DNA from: Notospermus geniculatus | Taxonomy: Eukaryota; Nemertea; Pilidiophora; Heteronemertea; Lineidae | Assembly: GCA_002633025.1 (NCBI GenBank) | Contig: NMRB01000107.1 | Location: forward strand, 196,513 to 260,512 | Length of the DNA: 64,000 bases | Direction of reading: 5' to 3' | Part shown: in pieces, positions 23,270 through 35,300 of the stretch | Layout of the letters: each line of letters begins with the position of its first letter | How positions within the stretch are numbered: the first letter of the stretch is position 1 | Program-made: the position numbers and the translations under genes | Notes under the pieces: model-generated | What the model was told of the DNA's origin: nothing | Databases searched by the model: none | What the model saw: only the letters and a program-made list of their open reading frames with translations

Positions 23270-23580
23270 TGTCAGTTTCAACCAGTGTCGGTGCCCACAC
23301 AACTGTGGTTTCCAACTTTAAACCAACCGTACTGACAGTAAACCAAATGTACTGACACACACTATCCCCGTTTCTAGTACAGCAGTTTCCACTGCGATTT
23401 GCGGCGAGCAGTGCAGTTTTCACAGGCATTGGGATAATGAACATGCATGCTTTGTGCGAACCATGGAAAGATTCTCCAAAACCCTGTGAAAATTGCACCG
23501 CTCGCCATAAACCTCGGCGGAAACCACTTTTGTGGAAATGGGGCTGAAGTGCGAGTCCCTACCATTGGTTCACTGTCCGT
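23270..23580. repeat. Imperfect inverted repeat
   Basis: GGCGAGCAGTGCAGTTTTCA near 23402 faces TGAAAATTGCACCGCTCGCC near 23487. Flanking TGTGGTTTCC and GGAAACCAC words extend the symmetry. Confidence 0.45.
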
Positions 23581-23599
23581 CTCCACTAGATGTAAGTGC

Positions 23600-24220
23600 T
23601 CTTAAAACTGCACTTTTCTGAGAATATCTGTATTCGTGAAATTTTATATTCTGAAAAGTCAGAAGATGAAACTACGACGTCCCTGAGCTGAGTGGTGTTT
23701 GTGTAATACTTCTGGAGGGAAATACGGCTGCATAATCAGGACACAATGGACAGTTTAATCACCCATTCTGATCGGACTTCGGCACCCCAATCACGGCAGC
23801 AAATATTAATTCAATCAGCAGGTTTTCTCCGTTTTAAAGCCCCACAGTATTGAATCTTACGATATTTTCAAAAAGTTAGGAGAGTGCACATACAGGTCCC
23901 ATAGCCTCATGAAGGTCCCCAGAATGCTTGCCTGATACGCACTTCACAGAATCAAGGCCTAGTTTTCAGCACGCATTGGAAAAAACTGCAGGGAGAGCTG
24001 TAATGTATTCTGACAGAGCGTAGTACATTTTACACTACGCTGACGTCGTGACGTCGTACGAGAATCGCGGCGATGATTTGCGTTTTTCACATTCAATACA
24101 GTGGGGCTTTAAAATCAAATGCAACAGGAACATGTCCAGCTTCTGCTTCATCAATTTGGAGGCTCAAGTTCCAAAGCTCAGCACAGCTATTGCTTGTAAC
24201 CACTTTAAGGGACTATCCAT
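23600..24220. other. Intergenic DNA, no gene recognised
   Basis: Contains a GACGTCGTGACGTCGTACG word at 24041-24060. Nothing else supportable. Confidence 0.4.
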
Positions 24221-24224
24221 GGGC

Positions 24225-24353
24225 GAATTTTCTCATGAAAGTTGGCTGACAATGGGCATTCATCATTTTTGTTTCCGTATGGCTTAGCTGAGACCCAAGA
24301 ACAACTGCTCCTAGTTGAGTTGCCCATAGAGAGCCACCTAATGCGAGAAAACC
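24225..24353. mobile_element. Fold-back element family B, copy 4
   Basis: Ends GAATTTTCTCATGAAAGTTG and AATGCGAGAAAACC with inner ACAATGGGCA / TTGCCCATAGAGAGCC, diverged from copies 2 and 3. Confidence 0.55.
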
Positions 24354-24629
24354 CTTTAGGGCCCTTTAAATGCCTTTAGGCCTGCTGACTGATGATAGTG
24401 TGAACGTAATTTCCGTTTTCTATAAATTAAAGAAAATATACTCAAATCTGCCTCTTTTTTGTGAGAATTTCTTTTACCAATCGGCACCATAAAAATCTGA
24501 CTTAACTGGGACAAGAATTCAATTACCAATCATCAATCCTCTCTTATCTCTTTTTGCAATCGTATAATTTCCATATTCACCACAAAAACTCAGCATCTCA
24601 ACTCAATGAGAACAATGCATGGGCATCTC

Positions 24630-24864
24630 CCACGCCCTACACCCTAGGAGGGTGTAAATGGTTACAGCCCTACACCCTAGGAGGGTGTAAATGGTTACAG
24701 CCCTACACCCTAGGAGGGTGTAAATGGTTACAGTCCTACACCCTAGGAGGGTGTAAATGGTTACAGTCCTACACCCTAGGAGGGTGTAAATGGTTACAGT
24801 CCTACACCCTAGGAGGGTGTAAATAGTTACAGCCCTACACCCTAGGAGGGTGTAAACGGTTACA
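24630..24864. repeat. Minisatellite of 33 bp with a self-complementary core, seven units
   Basis: Seven near-identical units, each carrying TACACCCTAGGAGGGTGTA, which is palindromic around CTAG, then AATGGTTACAG. Only C/T and A/G/C variants at two or three positions separate the units, so the array is young. Confidence 0.9.
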
Positions 24865-25289
24865 TAGACTATTTGTTACTGAATGTTACATAAATGTTCC
24901 ACGTTATATTATTCGGCCCTCAATAATTAAAGACAATTGCGCTAAATTTACACATGATTTTACAACGCACCCATCTGTAAAATTTACGATGGCGAAAAGC
25001 TTAAAATTCCTTACAGCTTCTTGGGTTATAACCATGTTCTGTACAAAATAAATTGTTTTTTTACACCTTTATACAAATTTAGAATTTTTCCCGAGCACAT
25101 GCAAAATTTTTCTAAGTGCTACCGGAGCACCCTAACGGGAAAACCAACATTATTTACAAGTAACAATGCCACCTATGTATGGCGTTCAAAACTGTACAAG
25201 CGGAAACAACGCCACCTATTGTCAGCTATTGAAACTGTACAACTCAAGTAGAAATAGCAAGAACCTAGTGAAAGCAACTGTCAACGTTT

Positions 25290-25582
25290 GACAGTCATTG
25301 GCAGCTAGTTTTACAATAACTAAATCGGTTCAGCTTGACTTGACTGATCCCTCTGTACATTGCATGTGTAATAATCTAACTAAATCCTGGTCAAGTTTAG
25401 TCAACTTGAACTGGACTCAATTGTCAGTGACGATCNGACAGTCATTGGCAGCTAGTTTTACAATAACTAAATCGGTTCAGCTTGACTTGACTGATCCCTC
25501 TGTACATTGCATGTGTAATAATCTAACTAAATCCTGGTCAAGTTTAGTCAACTTGAACTGGACTTAATTGTCAGTGACGACC
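25290..25582. repeat. Two 146-bp copies on either side of a single N (likely unmerged contig ends)
   Basis: 25290-25435 and 25437-25582 are the same length and differ at only two bases near their right ends. They are separated by one N at 25436. This is what unmerged overlapping contig ends or two haplotypes look like. Confidence 0.9.
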
Positions 25583-25663
25583 GAGAACATTATTCTATCT
25601 TACCGCACGTCTCAAAACATTTGAAATCAAATAAACCACACTTAGTCTTTAACTTATCACAGA

Positions 25664-25885
25664 ATGTTAAAACATTCATTCTGGGTAGTTGTATTTATGC
25701 TACAACTTGCAACCCCCCAAGCACAATGGACTGACCCAACATCGTTACTTTTTCTACTGACAGGACAGGTTTACTCCGACACAGAGGGTGGACAGGTACG
25801 GAAATTGGCAGATTTTTGTGAAGAATCTCATGGATTGAAAAATCACCCATTTTGTACAACTGGACAGCAGGTTGAGTTCAAGTAA
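25664..25885 (+). CDS. Short ORF with signal-peptide-like start (doubtful)
   Basis: 73 codons starting MLKHSFWVVVFMLQLATPQA, which resembles a secretory signal with a plausible cleavage after QA. The rest has no recognisable domain. It lies in the 3' flank of the RhoGEF gene, on the opposite strand. A chance ORF is as likely. Confidence 0.15.
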   Translation: MLKHSFWVVVFMLQLATPQAQWTDPTSLLFLLTGQVYSDTEGGQVRKLADFCEESHGLKNHPFCTTGQQVEFK

Positions 25886-26025
25886 CGTGACAGTCATGGA
25901 CCCATCCCGAGAAAACATGGCAGATATAATACTGTTTCAAATTGCAAGATACGCAATTCGCATTTCACCAATGCCTCAGCTGTGAGAAAACTAGCCATCA
26001 AAAATAAACCCCGAGAAGCACAAAT

Positions 26026-26399
26026 TTAAATCGTAGCACTAATATCTTCGATTGACCCTGTGCGGAGATCAGACTCTGAGTTTGCATTCTTGTCGATGTC
26101 TGTTGTTGATTCGTCTTCCGTGGCGTCTGGTACGACAGTGACGTTGGTAATCTCAACGGCTTCAATCGCTGGTGTCTCTTCAGCAGTTTCGACTTGCATT
26201 TCTTCCGACGTGTCCTGTTCTTGCGAAGCTTCTGGACTCTCGACCGTCACGTGGATCGTTTCCATAGCGTTCCCCGCCTGTTCGTCCACGATTTCTTCAC
26301 AGACTTCAGTGACGTTTTCTTCCACCGCTTGAATGATCGCTCCAGGTTCGTCGCTATTCGTCGATTCTATAGATATCCCTGGAGAATTTGAGAACAATG
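26026..26399 (-). CDS. ARHGEF11/12: RhoGEF terminal coding exon, acidic C-terminus
   Basis: 374 bp, entered in phase 1, acceptor TCTTTCCAG, ending in TAA at 26026-26028. 124 codons of acidic, Val/Thr/Ser-rich sequence (TVESPEASQEQDTSEE and similar), ending SIEDISATI. No canonical AATAAA was found in the 400 bases that follow, so the 3' UTR end is not placed. Confidence 0.82.
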
Positions 26400-29300
26400 C
26401 TGGAAAGAGATAATTTGAAAATTACAAAACAATGGCACATTATTCACTGCCTATTCAACTGGTAGACATGAGCATGCAAAGCTTGCATATGCCCCATGGA
26501 TTAGTTCCGCCGATACCTCACTATGTAGGTCAACGTCCCATATCTCGGTCATATCTATCTCCTATATTGAGATTAACCTCACATATCTTATCTTGGTCAA
26601 CCTCACATATATAGGTCAACTTCACATATCTAGGTCAACCTCACACATCTAGGTCAACTTCACATGGTCAATCACATATCTACGTCAATCCCACAAATCT
26701 GGGTCAACTTCACATATCTCGGTCAATCCTCAAATAGCTAGGTCAATCCTTACATGTAGGTCAATCCCACATATCTAGGTCAATCTCACCTTTGTTTATT
26801 TCATCACCTGATTGTGTGGTTTCGTCGATTTCTGATAATTCTGAACCGATTGAGATGTAGCTGTTTGGTCGACTCTGCCCCGGCGTCCGAGGGATCTCCT
26901 GTAGTGACTTGATCTGCTCATTCGCCGATTTTAATTCTTGCCGTAACCGCTCGAATTCCTCATCGCGGTCTGTAATAATTGCCTGAAATGCAGAAAAGAT
27001 TAGTATTTATTTGATAATAAATTAGTTGCCACAAAACGTCTTGCACTCCACGTAGAATTTTCAATCTTCAGCAATGCAGATTCCTTGTAGGCCTAATCGT
27101 AAAGGCACTACTCCACTAAATTTTCCACCAGCATGTCTCCCATACTTACGAGTAACTGTGTTAGTTGGTCATTCAACGTCTGCGTGATTTTCACCAGGGG
27201 TTCCGCGGCGACGGTTATATATAATGCCTTGGGTATGTCAGCTTTGGGTGTGGTCGGAACGGAACTGTCGCCATCCTCGTCCCCAGGAGGCTGATCGGGA
27301 GGTTTAAGGTCTGCAGACACTAAATTTGATAACCTATTCGTTTCTTGTATGGACGCAAGAATGAGTTCTTTTGGTTCCTTTTCTCCCTCCATCACAGTCG
27401 TAAGCTGAAGAGCAGAAGACGAGGAAATTTTATCAGGATTGCAAACTCATCGCGACGATGGTTCCCAATATAATTTGGGCTGCCAGAGTGGAGCAGTGGA
27501 AAATTGGCGCCTGTCACCACTGAGTTTGCAGGTTCGATTCTGGTGCGACCCGCTCTACGTGGAAAAAGACGAGGTGACTGTCCGACAGTATAGAGATGAG
27601 AACCAACTCAGACACAAAATGCCAGTCCACAGACACACCACAACTAGGCTAGAAGTGCTGACTAGCATTTCAACCATTTTCGTTCCTGGCCCTATTCTTA
27701 CCTCTGCAATATTGTCAAAATCCTCATGAGGAATATGGAGTATTTCGGCTAAAATTTTCTGTTTCTCATTCAGCATTTTTGTGATCATTTCATCTTTCTT
27801 CCTCAGATTTTCTGGAAAATCGTAAACAAGAATATTACGAATGCTAACGCAATCACGAAATGAACAGTAAAGACTAAAAGTACTGGAAAATCAAGCCCCA
27901 ACACTCAAAGCTAAAGATTCCTTGCCTTTCTACAAGAATATTAAAAGCTTACCTATAGGGTTGACATGGACCGGCTCAGCCTGTGCGAAGACCGTGTCCG
28001 AGACGACGACCTCCTGTGGGTTGACGAGGTGCGGTCGATCCTCCACCGACAGGACCGACACCTTCTCCAGGTTCTCCAGGCTGTCAACGCTGCTGCTCTT
28101 CTGGTGCTGCTGCTCGTCTGCCGACGTGTTCCCTTCTTGGTCATGTTCATTTCTGAAACGAGAAGAGGGCGTGGACATTTCAGGAGTGTCTGAAATGTGT
28201 CAAGAGGCGAACAGCTTTGGGTCTCAACCCACCCTCCCACCACAGGGGTTTCACCTCGCTCCTCTTCATCCACTGAATTTTGTGTGGGAGTGTATGAAGA
28301 GCAGCGAGACCAAACCGGGTGACGTGACGCAGTCCATGATTCAGCAATGGTCGAATCTGATGCAACGTCTTCGACGTTACTGCCGTGGGGCTGTCTGTGT
28401 CATGTCATTCAGTATCAGACCGAGGTTGTGGTTGAGATTCCGGCGGATGTGCACAGATCTTTGTCGTTTACGTCAATTTGAAAACGGTCTATTGGCCTCG
28501 GTAAGTACGGAAGAGGCCATCTCACGCTACTCATGTTCCTCACTTGGATGGGGTCTTTGCGAAGAAACAAGGTACAAGGCACCAAAGCTGACTGTCCCTT
28601 TTGAGGAACGTGAAGAGCCGGGAATGAAATCCCATATGGCCCGGGCTGGATTTGAACCCGGGAACTGCCGCTTGCTAAGCGGACATGATAACCACTTGTC
28701 TATCAGGGCTCCTCAAGGTGGGGGCTTCAAGACTGAACATATCCACAGAAGTGTTACCTACACAGGTTCCACGGGCGGATGAACCTCAATTCTCTGTACC
28801 GGGACATTGCCACTTATATCAATCCGTCTGGCAAATTCATCACCGTCTGTCATGTCCTGGGCACGGTGTGCCTTTCCTTTGAACGTGGATACCATTTGCA
28901 GTAGCGTGATGCCACTTTTAACACTTTTGTGTTCCACTTCTGATGTCACGTTTGTGCAGAAAACCTCGTCGATGCTCGGCCGTTTGCTCGAGACGCTCCC
29001 TGTGTAACCTGATTCAATGCTCTCAGCAAGACTAGCAGCACTTTCCAAGTCCTCACTGCGGGGATTAGCGTGACTCAAACTGTTACCCGCTCTGCCGTAC
29101 CCCGGTAACGACACGGTCCGGCTTATGTCATGAGTCCCAGGCGGGTGGTAACCCACCTCTTCCGGTGTCGTAAGCAACCGGTTAGAACTCCAGCTCTGAT
29201 TCGGCAAACTCCCAGCGACATCGGGACTCGAAATATCCTGCATACTCCGCGAGTACGCCCCATCCTCCTCCTCCGATTTTCCACTGAACCCATGTCGGAA

Positions 29301-32300
29301 ACTCCACCGATGGCGTTTACTCGGGCGTTTCTGACCCGTCGTGCTCAGACTCTGCGTACTAATGCTGAGATTACTCGACCGTGCAAAGTTCCGTTTCGTG
29401 CTTCCCCGTTTCAGAAGGCTGCCATCAACTTTATCAACATCAGCGGGCGAATCTGCTGTATTTGTATTCCCCATTGTATTAAAGCACAATTCTTCACAAT
29501 TTTCTTTGTAGTGTCCTTAGCCACGGCAAATGATCACCAAAAAGACATGAGTCTTTTCCACACAAAAAATTCCATAAATTTATGTTCCAGGCCTACACGT
29601 CCTTCCTTCTTCCCTACACTCTGGAGTCTAATGCATTTCAGACTTGGACTTCCTGTCTATGTGTCATGGCCGTCTTGCTGCATGACCAAGTCAGGCCTAA
29701 GTGAATAACTTCCTTTGATGTCAGTCACTAGAATGTCACAGAAAGAACTGCGAATGAGAACGCAGGGTCATGAAGTCATCTTATGGAATAGAGAGACAAG
29801 CACGTGCTACTTAAAGCGAATGGCTCGCGGGGTTTGTTGTGGCGCCATGACAGTTGGTCATCGATATCAAGCACCATTTTGAGAAAAAGGCAAAACAAGG
29901 ATTTTAGTTTAATGGGAAATGCATTAGACAGCCAATCTTCGGAGGCGTATTCTGCAAAATCTGCCGCTTCAAAATCAATGGGAATAGTACAAAATGTACA
30001 TCTTGACCTACTGAATTTGAAAACGTCATTAACCCATTTTAACAAATTTTTATTGGAACCTCGTCCCCAGTGTTTACATTCGCATATTTCCACAGGTGTT
30101 GCATATGGCTGGGGCACGGCTTTGCCTGGAGGCTAGATTCACTCTCTATGGAAGGTACCACCAAAAATGTAAACAAACCCCGCGAGCCATTCGCTTTAAG
30201 CCAGCAGCACACCAGGTGATATCGCAAGTGATCTGATCACAAGTGAGCGAAATCGGCTGTTGATGCCAGGTGTGCGCTGGACAGTGATGCATGAATCTTC
30301 TCAGCAGTGACGATCACTAACATCAAACAATACCAAAAGTAATATCGCCTAGTGTGCAGTGGCTAGCGAGAAGATTGGTGGTGATTAGATCGCATGTGAT
30401 ATCACCTGGTGTGCTCCACTTCCAAGACCTAATACACAGACTTTCGACACTTCCAATAGAGGTTTCCCATGTGACGTCATCAAGGTTGCGTTGGCCGTCA
30501 AATTGACCACGTGTTTCCTGAAGGAACGTCACGATGACGCAATGACGTTATGTCATGTCGTGTCTCGTCACGTCAGGCGGAACGTCAATCCACGTGTAGC
30601 ACCCTATTGACGCCAGTTTGCGTCATTTTGACGGCCAGTCACATGACTTGATGACGTCAGTGGGATTCCTCTATAGGCAATATACAGACTTCAGACACTT
30701 CCACAACATTTGAAACCGACTTCTAGCCACAATACAGGCACTTCCGACACCCACAACTTTGCATCCAAACTTTGCAGCTGAATGAGACCGTTACACAAGA
30801 CAGGTGCAGTTACCATCTGAGTTGACAGTAGGCCTAGAAATCATCAGCCAGCATCAAAGAAAGGTAAATCCAAACATGTGTAAGCAACTTATTCACTGAC
30901 ATATTGTGAAGTTCACTGTATATTCTGAGGTTTCCATGTATTCAAGAACTGTTCAGTTCACGCGAGAGCCACTTAAGTGTCCGGTTGGCTTTTCAACACC
31001 AAGAATAGTCACCTCAAACCATTTTGAACAATCTCTCGAGAACACGCAATGGAATGTGTTCAGGCACAGAACATACATCCCTCCTCGTGTTTTTGGTGAA
31101 TTCTCACACAAAAGTCAACATGGACTCAGACAACAGGATCCATACACTGGAACAGTGAACATAGAATCTCTAGATGAATGCACGAGGAAAACGTCTGCCT
31201 TGGAATCCAGATAAACACAAACTACAATCTCCATGAATTTTCCATTGGCATTTTCACGTAGACCCCATACCACGTCGAAGTCACCAACAAGAAGCCATTT
31301 CCTCCAATTCCAAATCCTACACACTTCAACCCGTCGTACGACAGAGCTCCGAATCGGGAAAACGTCTAGGCCTACCTCGCCAAATCATAAACACACCTGC
31401 GTAACACGGCACTGCTCAATGCACAAGTCATAAACGCTGATTTGTCCAGGCAAATCAAATAAGGCATTTTTTCTGTTTCGTCTTAATACAATATTTCTTA
31501 GTATTCATGGATGAATTAGGCCACTGCTTTTGTGAACCACAGTCGTGTGGTAGGCTGATTTCGTTTGATTGGGTATGACAGATCAATGGTTATAACATTA
31601 CATGTAGGAAGGCAAACTGAGAAATCTCGGAGGGGCCAATGAAATTATATCCAGGATGGCGTAATGCCGAAATTTGATATTTACAGGCCTGTGTCTGAGT
31701 GGCGCAGTGAAAAATCACTACCTGTTGCCTCTGAGGTTCCGGGTTCGATCCCTGGGTATTTGTATTAGATTTTTCCATCAGGGCCAAAGCCATAGCATTA
31801 TTGGCCCTGGTGAGTTTGGAAGAGGCTATCTCAAGCTACTCATGTTCCTCACTTGGATGGGGTCTTTTGCTTGCCCTTACAAAGGCACAAGGTACAAGGC
31901 ACCATGGCTTACCGACGTATGCGATGGACTGGGTGAACCTTGTCTTCGTGTGATAGGGGTCATATAAATAAAGACTAGCAAATACATTACTTTACTATTG
32001 TCTAGTGCATCTGTATTGCAAAATTCAAGTAACAGCATTTACTAGTCTTTATTCATATGACCCAAGGTGTCTGAAAACAGAATCAAACGCCGCCATCTTG
32101 AATCTATTACAGTACTGACATCAGGAATTTATTGCCAACTGAGAGCATATTTGCCAACTGCTGTTGTTTTGCTGCCTTCGAATAGCATTTAGAACACGGT
32201 CAACTGCAAATCGAGGTTTATCTAGGGATGTAATCTACTAAAATACGAAATTTGCAATTTTTAAAATTGTGAATTTCGTGGGCCACGAAATTATTCTTAA

Positions 32301-35300
32301 TGCCATTTTTGACTGCCGTGACTAATTTCCTTTAAGTAAAATGATAGAAAAGCACAGAAATACAGGAAATGGAATTTGAAACACTACAAACTACATGCAT
32401 GAACAGGGAACCATGGACTGGGTCATGTCTTTCTCATATCCTGATAGAGCAGGCCAGAGTGTAATACAGAAATGAACAGAGGACATATCTGAAATCGACA
32501 TGTATTCAGCATTAGTGTACATTTCACATGAAGCCGATTCAACACAGCTGAGTCAATTTCAACTAGAGTTGTCAGTTGAGTCTGCATGCAGACTCTGGAG
32601 TCTCCGCCACGCGTCGCATGTCACACTAGGCCTATAAGAGACATGCACGGCCAATTTTGACCCGCAATACCACATGAAAGAACGAACGTAAGGTTTTATT
32701 GATGAAAGTGACGTAAACTGAACCGGAAACTGTTTATTTGATGTATTTTAATCCACTCTGCCTCGCAATCTCGTACCCAGATCTACCTCATCCGAGGATA
32801 TCTCTGGAAAGGGCTGCGATCTGACCAAAATTTCTGGTCAACCGCTGGCAGCGTGCCAAAATGTCTGTTTCCCACAATATTTCGTTCTTCGATGACTGAA
32901 AAATATCATATATGCCTAACGAGTCATATAATACCCCCAAAACACGAAGTTGTTTGAGTATTAGAGCAATTTCAAACGAATAGTTCAGTTGGGAACATCA
33001 TGCCGCGGGTGCCAGCTCAGTGTGATTCGCCTCATAAATTAGTATATCGCGCATGCGCAGTATTCCTGAAGTCGTCAGCCCTTTCCAGTGGTGTTGTAGG
33101 AACGTAAACCCACTGGGGACGAGTTTGTCTGCCTCGCGCAATTTGACTTCCAAAAGTGTCCGAGAATAGATTTTTCAGTGACGGCGGTCCTATTCTCGGA
33201 CACCATCCCCATCCCGCCATGTCCTCGGACAGTTGCTTTTTGTGGCCAAAATGTCAAAAGGAATGACAGTTTCGTTAGGGCCTACCAAAAAACAGAATGC
33301 CGATCGGGAAATGGGGGATATGGGCCGAGGACATGGCGGATATAGGCCTAGCCGAGTTCGTCATGTTCGTTAGCATGTCGTCCATCGTCCATGTTGTCAG
33401 GCTGGGATCATACGGCAGTCGTCAGGTCGTGGCGCAAAACATCGTCATAAACATCAGCATGGATAAATTAAACAACATACACCCGACGTGGAAATGAAAG
33501 AATACTAGTAGTCACAAATCCTGACACCGGAATATTTTATTGAAAGACAGTTTCGTCGAAACTTCGTGTTATATGGTGATAAAATTACGACACTGCAAGG
33601 AGCCCGTGAAGCACTGCAGAATGCACACACGCATAGGCACGTAAGCCTCCTGGTCTGAGGTTGGTTTGGGCCGAGAAAGCCGAGAAAGTTTCCTAGCTAA
33701 CACAAGAGTCTCCGCTCGACCACTACGTGGCGTGGCGGAGACTAATAAAATGTACATCTACGTGATGGTAACGCACACGTACACTAACGTCCCTGAAACT
33801 GACAATACAATACAATACTATAATACTGACGTTCTTGAAATCGACAATAGTCAAGCACATCAACGATCCTGAAATCTACAAAACTCAAACACACACACCA
33901 CCATCCCTGAAGTCCACAATGCTACTTCAATCCCAAAATGTAGAATGCCAATATCCTTGAAATTGACAACAGACGACGATATTATAATACTGACATTCCT
34001 GAAATCTACAACAGTCAAGCACACCGCCGTCCCTGAAATCAACAAAGCTACTTCAATCCCAACACGTAGATCCTGAATGAAGCCCACACAAGTCGTGACG
34101 ATGATAGAATGACCACACAACACCTGGACAAACAGCGACTCCCCATTATTAATGCATCCATCTTGAATATTGCCAATAAAGCAATCTTCGATGCTATGGC
34201 AACCAAAACTAGGCATCCATCTTGATTTTTCGCGGAGTACCCTGGAATTGTTTTAACCCCTTCCCTTATGACTCTAGTACGTCCCTGACACACCAGCCTT
34301 GATTTCACCAGGTTTAACCCTTTTTAACCCTCAGAAGGTGATGTATTTAGCTTGAAACCCTGCAGTGGTAAAGGGCATTTACATAATAAAGTAACTTGCC
34401 TTAGCAGAGAGTGACACAACACTCAGGTTGATAACTGGATCCCCCAGAGTGCCCAACAGCCAAAAAGTAGTACCAAATCACACCAAGAGACACCAACCAC
34501 ACTATGTAAAGGAGGCATCACCAAGGTCAACCAATGACATCACCAAGGTCAACCAATGACATTGCCAAGGTCAATCAATGACATCTTCAAGGTCAACCAA
34601 TGACATCACCAAGGTCAACCAATGACATCACCAAGGTCAACCAATGACATTGCCAGGGTCAATGACATCTTCAAGGTCAACCACATCAACAAGGTCAACC
34701 AGTGACATCACCAAGGTCAACCAACAACATCTTCAAGGTCAACCAATGACATCTTCAAGGTCAACCAATAACATCACCAAGGTCAACCACTGGCCCCAGG
34801 GGAGATAACTGGGGGCCAAGATCCAGAGAGATGCCCTTGAGGCTAAGATCCAGGGGTGGTATCCTGAGGGAAGTGGCGGGGTCTAGGAGGCAAATATCTG
34901 GATGGAAATGTCCCACAATTGGAGGAGATGCTTCCTTTCACCATTGGAGGTCTGTACTAACAACAAAATTAGGTAGGCCTACAATTAAACCTTTAGTTTC
35001 TTTTTCATGTGAAGATCCAAATATAATCCAAGGAATAGATCCAATCATGAGTTCCAGTGGCAACACAATTCCTTCTCCTCGGATCTTAATCCAATTCCAA
35101 ACACTCCAGTAAGGTTCCTCCACTTCACCTTCTTCTATCCTTGTAAATTTCAGTCTGCAATCAACAAGTCTTCACCGTCAGTTCCCACCAAGACCAATAA
35201 AATCCTTCCTGTCCAAGTCGCACGATTTATTTCAATACTCGGAAACTCATATCCTGCTTCCAATACAAAACAAAGATTTCATACAATGTTGAGTTTGCAT

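Noticed and set aside
24554-24826. Repeat protein YTLGGCKWLQ
   Set aside because: Translation of the 33-bp minisatellite; stops before the last unit.
27922-28782. 286-codon plus-strand ORF
   Set aside because: It runs antisense across a RhoGEF exon, then two fold-back repeats and a SINE. No domain; an accidental join of repeats.
29804-30136. 110-codon ORF
   Set aside because: Lies wholly inside a TTAA-type MITE that also has ORFs on the other strand; no similarity to a transposase.
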